Shown piece after piece: positions 33,811 to 45,014 of a stretch of 60,000 nt of DNA. Made by a program: the position numbers and the translations under genes. The notes under the pieces are model-generated. The model did no database searches and was not told the origin of the DNA. It worked only from the letters and a program-made list of their open reading frames with translations. Origin of the DNA: Polytrichum commune (lineage: Eukaryota > Streptophyta > Polytrichopsida > Polytrichales > Polytrichaceae); assembly GCA_950295325.1 (NCBI GenBank), contig OX485809.1, forward strand, positions 4,156,001 to 4,216,000. The letters are read 5' to 3'. How positions within the stretch are numbered: the first letter of the stretch is position 1; every line of letters starts with the position of its first letter.

Positions 33811-34310
33811 AGTGGCGTTGATGTTCTTGATTCTCATTGTGAATGATGTACTCCTACACCATGTGGTATTGTGGTTGTGTTAGGTATTTCCATATCAATG
33901 CTGATGAATAGTGTTTAACCTTCTATTTCTGATTGTTGTACAATTGTCAAATATGTATTTTCAATGATAATTCATTCCATTAATCATGTGATTGTCTCAA
34001 ATAAACAAGTATGGTGTTAACCGCAATTCCTGTAGTATATTGAAACTCTCTGACCTTCATCATATTTCATAGAAGACCACAAGTGTCGATGCTCGCCTGA
34101 AAAAAAATATTGGGAGATGCAGTTCAATGGATTGACATTGAGTTGCAATTTTATCTTTTGATATGAAGATAGGTTATGTTCAGTTTCATATATTTTGAAA
34201 CACAACATATTATAATCAAGTGTTGATCCGCATCCAGTACGCATAGAATATCTTGATCGATGCACTCAGATGTACTGCAAACACAAGTAATGAAAGCTAC
34301 ATGGTCCTAT
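33811..34310. other. Intergenic between two elements
   Basis: AT-rich, no supported gene. 33835-33853 repeats the CATTGTGAATGATGTACT block of 16503-16525. Confidence 0.4.
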
Positions 34311-34599
34311 CACTACAAGGAAATGAGTGTATAATTGACAAAAATGTGACACTAAAATGTCCGAAGTGACAAAATCAACTCAAAGCTATGAGTTTTTGTC
34401 AATTCGGACATTATTCAAAATTTGTGTCAATTTTCTGTCATCAGATTTATATATTTCACGTTTAACTTATTCCCTTCACCTGAGCATGTGTCTCATATTT
34501 ATTAACAACAAAAGGTGTTACAAAAGGTGTTACAAAAGGTTTTTAATTATTGTAATTACTAGTATAAGTAATTAATATAAATAATGTATTTACTATAAT

Positions 34600-34960
34600 T
34601 AATGTAATAACTAATTTAATTAATTAATGTAAATACTGAAATTACCAATTTAAGTAAATACTGAAATTACCCTTTTGAGTAAATACTGAAATTACCAATT
34701 TAACTAAATACTGAAATTTGTTAATTTAAGTAAATACTGAAATTTGTTAATTTAAGTAAATACTGAAATTTGCTAATTTAAGTAAATATTGAAATTTGCT
34801 AATTTAAGTAAATATTGAAATTTTCTAATTTAGGTAAATACTGAAAATGTCTAATTTAAGTAAATATTGAAATTTGCTATTTTCAGTAAAATACTGAAAA
34901 TGTCTAATTTAAGTAAATATTGAAATTTGCTATTTTCAGTAAAATACTGAAATTATTGTA
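34600..34960. repeat. AT-rich minisatellite, about 25-bp unit
   Basis: About 13 units of TAATTTAAGTAAATACTGAA followed by ATTTG/ATTAC, with a two-copy longer variant (ATTTTCAGTAAAATACTG) at the right end. Confidence 0.85.
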
Positions 34961-35179
34961 ATTAATGTAGTTAAAATAATTAAAATAATTACTGTAATAA
35001 TGTTTAGGAGTATTTTTGTAAATTGTTTTTAATACAAATACAATACGTACTAATTAAAAACAGTAAATACATTAATTCTATGCTTGTTTTTACTTTCACT
35101 AATTAAAAAATATATATACATAAGTTTATAAGTCTTATGGCTTCTTCATACAAAACTCTTACATACTTGGCCCATATCA

Positions 35180-35395
35180 TGTAATGAGTGGTGGCTTAGT
35201 GGCTAAGGCCTTCACACTATAGCCAAGAGGTTTAAGGTTCGATCCCCTTGACCCCTCACCCTTGGCTTCACGTAGGGTAGGTAGGTGGCTTTGTCCATTA
35301 GCCTAGGTTAGGTGAGGTGGCCCTTCGCCCTTAGACCTATGTGAGTAGGCCCCGAATGCGAGTGTGAATTACTAATTTAAGATTTTTTTACTAGT
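35180..35395 (+). mobile_element. tRNA-derived SINE inside the CACTA element
   Basis: A-box-like TGGCTTAGTGGCTAAGG (about 35190) and B-box GGTTCGATCCC (about 35237) lie at pol III spacing. A 140-bp GC-richer tRNA-unrelated body and a T-rich tail (GATTTTTTT) follow. No clear target duplication was found. Confidence 0.65.
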
Positions 35396-35630
35396 ATAAC
35401 TTGGACATTAAACCACATCACCATGGGTAAATGACGAGGTAAAGAGAATCCAACATGGCAAGGGGGCCGGAGTAAATGGAATCCTACGTGTATAATTGTC
35501 CCAGATGACAAAGAAATTGACAGAACTCTGTTAATTGTATGACCGAATCAAGGTGCCCTATATGACACCCAAATTAACAGAATTTCGTCACATTTTTGTC
35601 AAATAGGTCATATAAACTCTTGTAGTGTAT

Positions 35631-36030
35631 GGCTAAAGCAGATGTAAGTTAGTACATCACTTCAGCAAGTGTTGTCATGGAAAATTGGATACAAGAAGAT
35701 TTTGGATAACTAAAAACTGTTAAGAAATGTACCTGCATAGTGTCTATCAGAATAACAGTTTTTATCTATGCACTATTTCAAAGTTTCAATAATTGCCACC
35801 TTTGTGGTTGGAGAATACTTTCAATGTATCACTCCTGAGTCCTAACAAGTCCCCTTTGATACTACTTGCTGAATACATATTCCCTCTTTGATGCAGCACA
35901 TTATCAACATTGTCTATGTGTCCATATGATTTTGGCAAAATATATCACAGTAATGGATAAATCTAACATACTGCATGGGTAACCAATAAATATGTTGCAG
36001 TACTGATTGCCCTGTGGGAGTCCAAATTCG
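35631..36030. other. Intergenic, nothing recognised
   Basis: AT-rich with no supported frame. Confidence 0.4.
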
Positions 36031-36690
36031 ACGGAAATACGGAAATACGGAAATACGGATCCATTTTCCGTATTTTTGCTTGCCTACATGAGGACAATAG
36101 GGTCTCTTAGGTTAAAATTTAGGGTACTAGGAAATAGGGCAATCTAAATCCATCTCGCATGATGAAAAGAGTAAAAAGAGGTATGATTACCGGTCCGGTA
36201 AATTGGATTAGGGGGACCGTTTGATCATGGTCCGGACCGCTCGGCCGGACCAAGTAACGGTTATGCCACGTTCAACTAACGGCCCGGAAGTGGAGAGACG
36301 GTTACAACGGACTTATGATGGTGGGGGGGGGGGGGGGGGAAGAGAAAGCCGTTGGTAAAACTGTTAGTAAAACCGTTGGTAAAAACCGCCGGAAAACGGT
36401 TGGCAACCGTTTTCCGTTAAACCAAACGGTAACAGGGGAAGGAAGAGGGAGGAAGGATATTTAAGGGTCCTTTCCTTCTCCTTCCCAATTTTTTTTCTCT
36501 GTTCACAAAAGGCAAATTGTTGAGAGAACGAGTGGTGAGTTTGTCGTCATTTCGAGCCGCCAGCAGTTGGATTGCTGGGACTCCGCACTTTCCAGTCACC
36601 GGCAGTTGGCTTGCCAAGACTCTGTAGCAATTAGACGGAAGAGAGGGAATCCGGAGGAGAGAGAGAGAGTTTCCGTAGTCAAGCCGGAAA
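36031..36690 (+). promoter_or_regulatory. 5' region and putative promoter of gag-like element copy 2
   Basis: It contains (ACGGAAAT)n at 36031-36063 and a 17-base G run at 36323-36339. Repeated CCGTTGGTAAAA words (36350-36390) and inverted AACGGTT/AACCGTT words follow. A TATTTAAG box at 36458-36465 is followed by a pyrimidine-rich leader, as expected for a pol II start about 30 bp downstream. The coding frame begins at about 36691-36709. Confidence 0.4.
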
Positions 36691-38744
36691 TTGAGAAAGG
36701 AGAGGAAAATGCCGGAAGCACGGGAAGAGGATCAGAGGGAACCCATCCCGGTTCCGCTCAAAGCCCTCATCCCTGCAATCCCGAGGGAGGATAGGGAGTT
36801 GCAGGAGCTCGCGGAAGATCTCCGGGTTATGGGCTGCGCGGGGTTGCTCGCCAAACCCTGGAACCTCCGAGCAGAAGATACCCTCCGAGAATTCAAATTC
36901 GAGAGAGGAAATCAGTGGCTAGGAACAAAGAGGAGGGATCCGGAAAATTGGACTCCGGATACTTGGAATAGGGTCTACGGGTTTCCTAGGGGGATTGCAG
37001 AGGGGTGGGCCGGCCGCCGCGACGGCCTGTTCGCTGGAAAATTTAGAGGGGACGCGGATCCGAAGGACGGCTTCCACCCCGGGAACTGCCGGAACTTGAG
37101 AGAGAGAAGGGTGTTAGAGTTCCTCCTGCCTATCCTTAACCCAGACAAGCCGAAGCGGATTAGCCTTACCATGGCTAACACCCTGTTCGGTGCTATGTCC
37201 GGAGTCCGGCCTGTGAACTGGGGGCTGATTATCCAGGAAATAGTAGGGCGGGCCCTCCCCCATATTGGCCGGAAACCCTCCTTCCTCTCCCCCTTCATTC
37301 TGCATCTCTACCAGCATTTCGACTGCATATTGGCAGAGGAGGAGGACCTGCTAACGATAGCGGCGGACGAGGTCACCTACAAGCTCCTCCCGGAAGCCGG
37401 AGACCTCGAGACGAAGACTTCCAGCGACCCAATCATTTCGGAAGCACCTCCCTCCTCACCCAGAAGCCCGCCGCCCACCATCTCGAGGCCACTCTCTCCT
37501 CCTCATCATCATCATCGGGAACCCGGGCCCAGCCGGGAGACCACTTGGCGGAATGTGGATCTCTCCGCTTGGGACTTTTCGGAAAATCCCTTCAAGCGGG
37601 TCCAGGAGGGGATGGAGGATCTGCAAAACCAGTACTACTGACTGGAGCACATCGTCCGAGGAGCAAACCAGGCCCTAGACGACTGCGGACCTGGAAATAT
37701 TCTCCGGGAGTTGGCCAAGAGGGCGGACAGGAAGGAGCTCGAGCAGGCCAAGACGGAGAATGCTCACCTCACCGCGCAGGTGGCGGCCATGACTCAGGAG
37801 CTAAGTCAGAAGAGCGAGGAGATCCGGAAGTACCACGCGGAGCAGGCAGTGGTCTTCAGTCGGATCCGGGAGTTGGTGGGGCATCCGGTGGAGATCGTCA
37901 ACAAGGCGCATCTCTACGACCGGATGATGGAGTCCGGAGAACCCGCTTCCGCCAGGCAGACCCTCCCCATCCTCGTGAAGTATTCACGGACGATGAAGGA
38001 TCTCCTGGCGGAAATCCACAAAGTGGTTCCGCCAAGCGGAACACCCCGGCGGGTACTCTATCCGGGTCCGCCTAGATCACCAACCGGAACCCTCTATGAG
38101 GTGGTTGGTGAAGTGGCCCTGGTTCAGAATCCGCCGACGTCTGCAGGACCCAGCCAGCAGGGAGGCGGCTCTCGGCCTGGTAGTTCCGGAGGGGCTCCGG
38201 AAAGGGTCCGCTCTCCCCAGGTGAGGAGGAAGAGCACTGGGTCCGTTCGATCTGGACGAGGCTAGTCCCCTGTTCCGCGGACCTCGGATCGGTCCCGGAC
38301 TCCGGATAGGGCTAGGACGCCAATTCGGCACCAAACTTCGGATCGGGAGGCAACTCCGAGTAGGGGTAAGACCCCTATGACTCAAGCCTCACCGTCTTCT
38401 CCGCCGGACTGCCAAATGGTTAGTCCATTCCTTCCGCCACCTTCAAGAGCGGCCTCCAACAGGGATCCGCGGACTGCTTCGATTTCGGGCGGGCAGAATC
38501 CGGAACAGCGTACTGGAAGCGATCCTTCTTCGGTCCGAGCATTCGGAAGGGGAGTACAGTTTCCGGAACCCCAGGGACCGAGAGAACCGCGGACTCGGAG
38601 GATGAGGTTGCCCCTTCTCCGAACATGAGGAGGATGCTCACGCGGTTGCAGAAGGCGTCGCCGGGAGGCGGCTCATCCGCCGTCAGTGGACTAGGCAGCC
38701 ATTCGAAGGAGGGATCGGCTCCGAAGAAGCCCCGCTTTTCTTAG
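36691..38744 (+). pseudogene. Gag-like protein of large retroelement-type repeat (copy 2), two in-frame stops
   Basis: One frame runs from about 36709 (MPEAREEDQ) through a TGA at 37639 and a TAG at 38263 into 38628. A frameshift between about 38400 and 38500 gives the natural C-terminus (DSEDEVAPSPN..KKPRFS) ending at 38744. It shares with copy 1 (9240-11128) DLRVMGCAGLLAKPW, WNRVYGF, RERRVLEFLLPILNPDKP and ISLTMANTLF. A Pro/His-rich linker, a long coiled coil (37711-37900) and an Arg/Ser/Pro-rich tail with SDR.RTPDR.RTP repeats follow. No pol domains are seen. GC-rich codon use differs sharply from the flanks. The nature (gag of a non-autonomous LTR element, or another TE protein) is inferred. 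Confidence 0.55.
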
Positions 38745-40110
38745 CTTAGAATGGCAGCTAGATTAGTTAGGTAGAATAGAGGTAGGACTTAGAAGTTTTT
38801 GAAGATGAGGTATGAAATTCTCCCTTGAGTTTGTCAGCGGAAAATCCGGATCTTGATCCGGGAAATCCGGGAGAACGAATGCAGTTAGGGTTTTCCTTAG
38901 GGGCGGCCGCCTGAGCCGCCGCCCTCAGGTTAGGGATTTTGGGCCTCTACTTAAGGCTGAATAAGGAGTTGGGGAAGGGTTCCTTCTCCATTGTTGTATT
39001 CTGATTGCTCCTACTCTAATAAGTTCCTTGTTTTCCTCACTCCTTGACTTTCCTTGATTGATGTTTGTATGAATGATCCGGAGATCGTTTAGCGGAGGAG
39101 GGAGAGCATGAGGGATAGGAGTTCCGGATAAGACATGGGAGAGGAAACCCGGATCAGATCTGGTTATTGCCTTGTAGATCCTCTCTGTATGTAGTGGGAG
39201 AGAAACCCCATTGACCCGGATGGTTGAGTAACGTCTAGGTGGGATAGCCGCTGGGAGGATTGGGTGAAATCCGGGAGGGATCCGAACTTATGCCAATCTG
39301 ATCTTCTGAAGAGGTCCCACCGCCCTTAGACGGATCAATCCGGAAAGTGGCACGGATCGCCCAGTTATCTCAGATTGAGCAGAATCCAATGTAGAGGTAA
39401 CCGGACTGATCCGTCGGAAGGAGAAGAAAAGGACCGGAATAGTTAGGGTTCCGAGGTGGAGGTCATCTCCGGAGTGTAGTGGGAAGGGAACCTCATTGTT
39501 CCGGATGTCTGGGTAACGTCTAGATGAGATAGCCGTGCAGAGGATTGGGCAAAGGACCGGAAGGGATCCGGACTTGCGCCAATCTGATCTTCTGAAGAGG
39601 TCTCAGTGCCGGTGGACGGGACAATCCAGAAAGTGGTACGGGTCACCCACTTATCCCGTCGAGTCAGATCTCCGGTTGGAATTCGGACTCCTCTGGTCAT
39701 TGGGATCCTAAGCAATAATCCGGATCTCTCTGTCTGACCTGCCAAGACGGATCTGATCAATCCGGATTGATTGTGAGGGAGTTTCCGGATTCAAATCTTA
39801 TAAGGGATGTCTTCACCGGAAGAAACCACCCATTCTAGAGGGTAGATGTAGAGGAGGGGGTAAGCATTATAATTAGGACTTAGAGATACCATCCGGAAAG
39901 GCACACTCCGGAAGAGGAAGAAGAGTGCCCCAAAGACCAAAAATCCGGAAATCAGGGTTTCCGGAAATTTGGCTAAGGAAGAGAAAATAAGCAGGTACGG
40001 AGTGCTCTAGACCTCCTACACTTCACAGAATCCCTGGACGATACTAGGGTCATCCGGACTAAACCGGATTAGGCACTTAAAAACGCCAATCCGGATATGT
40101 TGGTGTTCGC
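38745..40110 (+). mobile_element. Non-coding 3' region of gag-like element copy 2, with a 300-bp tandem repeat
   Basis: GC-rich and CCGGA-rich. Two imperfect copies at about 39185-39400 and 39475-39690 share TAACGTCTAG(G/A)T, GATAGCCG, CCAATCTGATCTTCTGAAGA and AGAAAGTGG/GGAAAGTGG. The element ends near 40110, where GC content drops. No long terminal repeats were recognised. Confidence 0.5.
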
Positions 40111-40373
40111 GTGTTCCCACATGCCCCTTTGAGGATCAAGGTATGGTCCAAGACCAAAGAAACTCCACATCAAGCGATGCTGTTTGGTGAGAGAAATTTT
40201 TGGACTCAAGGAGTTTACACTATGGTCCTGTTCCAAGGTATGAAAAGATGAAGTGACACCTATGTGACATTGTTTCTAACCAAGTCTTGACATTCCTAGC
40301 TCAAGATAATATCAATGGTCTAAGAAACCAATCTTTAAGTTTGACTATAAGGTCCATTAAGGAGTGTTTTGGA

Positions 40374-40846
40374 CCCGGGTACGCAACTCCCATATTATAC
40401 GCAGGGGGCATCGTACTTAAAACGGCTTAGAGGATGGCTTTTGTAAAAATTATATCAAATTATATCAAATTAAAATGATCAAAAAGTTGGGTGAAGACCA
40501 AATTAAATAAAATGAGATGAAAAAAAAGTTGGGTTGCATATTTATTAAGCCTCCCATTAAAATTATAATTTATTCACAATGTTAAAATTTTATTAAAAAG
40601 TCCAAAAAGTTGGGTAGTTTGACCTATGGTACATGTATTAAAAAAATCATATAATTAGGTTTTTAATGCAATTATATGCTTCAAACTATATTCATTTCCT
40701 AGATATAATTACATTTTTGGATTCCTTGTTAGAAGGGCTACATGGGTTTCCTACATTAAAACAAATTGTATCACTCAATATTGGACTAAAACACATTATA
40801 AGTGATTATAATCAGGACCATATAATACGGGAGTTGCGTACCCGGG
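40374..40846. mobile_element. hAT-type MITE, copy A
   Basis: TIRs CCCGGGTACGCAACTCCC and its reverse complement bound 473 bp. The 8-bp duplication GTTTTGGA lies at 40366-40373 and 40847-40854. The 8-bp size is the hAT signature. The interior is AT-rich without coding capacity. Copy B is at 52180-52729. Confidence 0.9.
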
Positions 40847-40854
40847 GTTTTGGA

Positions 40855-41524
40855 TCCCAAGTGTTTAAAATGTGGACTCTCATGAAGTCCATCATGAGTA
40901 GCTAGAATACATGTTTGAACAAATAAAATAAAATAAAATAAAATAAAAATTGAGCATGTGTCCAACATGAAGATGACCTATTAGACATTCTCATTTCATT
41001 CCCACAAATACATGTTTGAAGCAATGTTGGACTGGCATATACTAGGTGATTGCATGGTATCAACCCATATTGTTAGTAGTGGTATTAAAGAACCTACATG
41101 ATTGGTTTTCAAATTGTAATACCAATCACATATTAAGAGACTTGATGAATATCACAATATGAGATAATCTTTGCATGCACAAGTTATTATTTAGATTGAT
41201 ACCATACTAGGTTAAGATTACTTACGAATGTCCTTGAATGATATATATAGTGTAAAGCTGAATGATATTGATAATAAAAGTATTCACTTGAACTACATGT
41301 ACGTCACTTAGACTAGTAAAGTAAATAAATGAATGCACACAATTGCTTTCCATTCTCAACCATCTAAGCATAGTAAGTGGGTAATCCAATCATCTACTTC
41401 TCAAGTGTTTGATTTTGAATGACATGATTATGCGAGTCTGAAAGGTAACAATAAGCTTGAACACAATCAACAAATGGAAATCTAACAAATTTAGATAGAA
41501 GATGTTGTAAAACCATAAAATGAG
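40855..41524. other. Intergenic
   Basis: Contains an (AAATA)n run at 40920-40948. No gene. Confidence 0.4.
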
Positions 41525-41597
41525 CGCCACCCAAAGGGCTTGAATCTTGGACCACAAGGTTAAGAGCCTTGTGCTCTATCAACTAAGCTTAAAAAAC
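41525..41597 (-). pseudogene. tRNA-Lys(CUU)-like sequence, degenerate
   Basis: Read on the minus strand: AGCTTAGTTGATAGAGC (D arm), CAAGGCTCTTAACCTTG (perfect 5-bp anticodon stem, loop with CUU) and GTCCAAGATTCAAGCCC (decayed T arm). The D and anticodon arms match plant tRNA-Lys(CUU) closely. The acceptor halves no longer pair and the T loop has TTCAA instead of TTCGA. It is best read as a tRNA pseudogene or SINE head. Confidence 0.6.
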
Positions 41598-41629
41598 CCA
41601 CCAAAGTTAGACATGAATGTACAAGGCAT

Positions 41630-41672
41630 GAGGTCATGGCGCTCTACCAACTGAGCTAGGATGGCTGCCACA
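41630..41672 (-). repeat. Second tRNA-like 5' half, 40 bp away
   Basis: On the minus strand, CCATCCTAGCTCAGTTGGTAGAGCGCC matches a tRNA acceptor/D-arm with intact A box. No T arm follows. With the neighbour it may form a tRNA-derived dimer. Confidence 0.45.
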
Positions 41673-43261
41673 TCAGAGGTGCATGAGCTACATGAACATT
41701 GCTCGCTAGCAAAAGACATTTGACAAAACCAAGCATTTGCCTTCAATTTGATACTTTATTATTACACCGATTAGTTTTCAAGAAGCCTTTCTAGTGGGCC
41801 ACAGCTAGACACCCACCTCTTTGATCTAGGGTCCCACCAACATTATTGAGGTGAAGAGGGTCTAGTAAAAACTCGAATCCCATATATTTTGGGGTCAATT
41901 CATCTCAAGATTGGCCCACTAGATTGATTTGAAGCCTTTGATGTTAAGTATGGGATCAAAATCGCCTTAAGAGTTTAAGAAAAATGTTAAAATATCATGG
42001 CTGTGTTTCAACTTGCGTAATGTTGATGGGGGCCCAATGTAAAGAGTTGGGTGTCTAGCCCTTGCATGTCCAGTACACTGCAATGCAAGCAGAAAAGTGT
42101 GGGGCTGTAGAATAGGACAGTGTCCTGGCCACTATAATCCTCAGTAATGCTCAGAGCTAACATGGAAAAAGTGGCAAGGAACCAGCTATGCCAATAACTT
42201 CTGATATGTTGATGTGAGTAGCAATATGATGTGTCTCCAGTATCCACTCTCAGGAGCTGCAAAAATCACTGACGTGTTGGCATCATGATCTAATAAGTGA
42301 TGTGTATAAATCAATTACACCATTTGCCCACCATTTGTTGAATCTGATATATTAATATGTTCTTAAATCTGATCAACAGCCTCTAAGTTAGGCTTTGTAG
42401 AAAGATTTTGCGGAAAAAAACAATCCAAGTGGGGTATATTGAGCACTGGATTAATTTTAAGTACCAGCTTGCGCCCTTTGAACAGTTGCATTATACTCAA
42501 TGTACAATCCCTGGCACTAAACCTGCTACACAGTCTAGCTGATCCCTTTCAAATGCATTCAGGAACTACATTTTCTTCGACATGCATTCACTTCCAGTTC
42601 TGTGGCGCAGATTGTTATGCATGTATCCTTTTCAAGCCCGTGCAGAGCTGGTAACTTAACTCATTTACGAAGTTAGAATTTGCAAGCTATGATATTTATT
42701 AACATATCCAGAAGCTTTTACTAACTGCGACCCAGTGAAGGGTGTCACTTACCCCACCCATACTTGAAAGTACCTGGGGGAAGTCCCACGCCCTGACCAC
42801 AAGCTGCATTACATTTCGTATTTATTTCCAACTCCTGAACATATGACCAGTACATTGCACTAACAGTTTAATTACCTGTTGCTGAAACTTGCCTTCAGGA
42901 TTCGTATGCTCATGCAATATATTGTAGTTTGATCAAAAGGAAATGTGTATGCACCCATGAACTCATGCATGACATTGTTTAGCTGCTTATGGATCTAGAT
43001 CTAGATATGGCATCAGAAGCCATTGTAGCAGATCCAAACCATGTTCTAAAAACACTGACCCCTGCAAGTACCTGTGTGTACACAGCAGCTTACTTAAACT
43101 TTTGGAGTGGGAATATCATATCCAAGAGTTATCCACTAGATAAACCCCCAGGGTTGAGAGGGCCAAGCCCTCCATCATGGGGTCGACAACGTATATTGAA
43201 GGTTAAGGTAGATGTGCCTTAGATGGATACATTTCTCTCTGCAACCACTTCCATGTAGAAC
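41673..43261. other. Intergenic
   Basis: No supported gene. A 77-aa frame at 42989-43222 is not recognised. Confidence 0.4.
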
Positions 43262-43560
43262 ACAAAACACACAATTAGTGTGAGTGATTAGCAAATCCAA
43301 GTCATGCCCATAGCCATTTGTCTCATAATGTTTAGAGTTCATATGAATTTCTTATTCATTAACAAAGTGAAAATCATTGTGCTCATTAAGCAATCATATA
43401 GGTCTTCCAAATCATGTTGATTATTGAGCCTAGAATGGTTAGCATTTTTTTGAACATGTAGTTAAATTCTCATTTATACACATGTCTATTTGTTGCCAGT
43501 TTTTAAATCCACACGTAGCCACATACCACTCAAATATAAGTATCTGAACTAATGTTGTAT
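43262..43560. repeat. Second copy of the dispersed repeat at 4247-4545
   Basis: Same order of blocks as the first copy, about 70-75 percent similar by eye. Confidence 0.5.
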
Positions 43561-45014
43561 TATATTTAGAGATGTCTATTTTATAGGGAAGGATAAATAT
43601 TATGATACGGAGAAGTCAACCCCTTTCCCAATCTCTAAACACCACCTCATGCCTCAAATGATTATGAAACAAAATTTATTTTAAAATTTGAGAAGGCTAA
43701 AGACTAATGGGATTGAAAAAATACATCAAGATGGTTTCAAACCCGGGGTGGCAACTCAAACAAATAATTACAGGGGGTTCATCCAAAAATTCCACAAAAA
43801 CATATTCCGTGTAAATTTGAATGGGAATCAAGAATATTTTTCACAAGCTCAGTGATGTGAATCTAAGCTTGTAAGTGAACAAATGATAAGAATCTCTGCG
43901 GACAATTCAATAATTCATCACCAAAATTCACCTTGATATGTCATTCACAAGCAAGCATTTTTTTCTTGTTGCTCCGCAAATCCGCAGTGTTCTTCGCTCC
44001 AACACTCCACAACTTCGTCACTCCTTGTCCTCACGCCCTCCTTTGTGCGTCATATTTCAAGAATAATAAAAAAAAAACAATAATGAAGGATTCTTACCAA
44101 GTAAGAAGGAAAAAAATCAAATCTTTGCAAGAGCTCTAAATCTCTCTTCAAATACACACAATGAATTGAGTTGTTTTTCATTCCACCACAGAAGAATCCA
44201 AGAGTGTAAGTAGGAGAAGAAGAACTCAGGATTTATTGCAAAAATATGCAATCTGCACCTCACACAAGCTTTCTCCACACACTCACTCACAAGGCTTGAC
44301 TTGGCAAAAATACCAAGCCAAGGAAGAGGCTCCTCACTTAAGAGCCTCCTTCTCCACATCTAAGATTCTTCCATCTAAAACTAAATGGATAAAACCCAAC
44401 GGATAAGGTGTGGTTATCGATGCCGTATACCGTGACACATAGATTATGTACACATAATCGTACATGTAATCTAGATTATGTACACATAATCGTACATGTA
44501 ATCTAGATTATGTTTCAAATTATTTGGATTCAAGAGTTCTAAAGAGAAGCAGGAGAAAAACCACCGAGTGAAGTTAGAAAGAGAGTTAGAATTAGGTCAT
44601 AAAAGCCAAAATAATCTAGATTATCTTCAAATCTTTGTAGATTCTCTAAATTATAATCACGTCTGATGGAGACCAAATTATGGACGAGCCCCCCTGTTCA
44701 AGAGAAAGTCCACATTATTTTCAAATTATTGATGTATTATAATACATAGACATCTTCAAATCAAAAAAGTATTATTACGTACTATTATGGACAGTCTCAA
44801 TGTGCACTACATCACTTCATTATAAGTTCTGTAAAATCGTTCTTTGGTATGAATGTACAAGAATAAAATCGATAGATTATCTACCACAAATTATTTTGCA
44901 CTAGTTGTCACCCCGGGTTTCAAACCAACTAATTCCCTAGAGTGGCGGAGTGCAATTACCTCTGTGGTATAGAGACTAATGTCTAACTTGGTGATATGCA
45001 TGATTGAAACCAAG
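43561..45014. other. Intergenic with a small tandem repeat
   Basis: 44441-44514 holds two copies of a 32-bp unit, AGATTATGTACACATAATCG then TACATGTAATCT. The unit itself contains inverted AGATTA/TAATCT and ATTATG/CATAAT words. No gene. Confidence 0.5.

Larger units (their letters stand above)
34311..35627. mobile_element. CACTA transposon (non-autonomous) with 3-bp TSD
   Basis: The left end is CACTACAAGGAAATGAG and the right end, reverse complemented, is CACTACAAGAGTTTATATG. Both are followed by GACAAAAATGTGAC-type sequence. The 3-bp target duplication TAT is present at 34308-34310 and 35628-35630, the size expected for CACTA (CMC/EnSpm). There is no transposase. The interior holds a minisatellite and a SINE. 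Confidence 0.85.

Noticed and set aside
35180-35250. Functional tRNA gene
   Set aside because: Pol III boxes are present, but the arms do not complete a cloverleaf and a SINE-like body follows.
36323-36339. G-quadruplex or regulatory G run
   Set aside because: A plain homopolymer of 17 G is as likely to be slippage or a sequencing problem.
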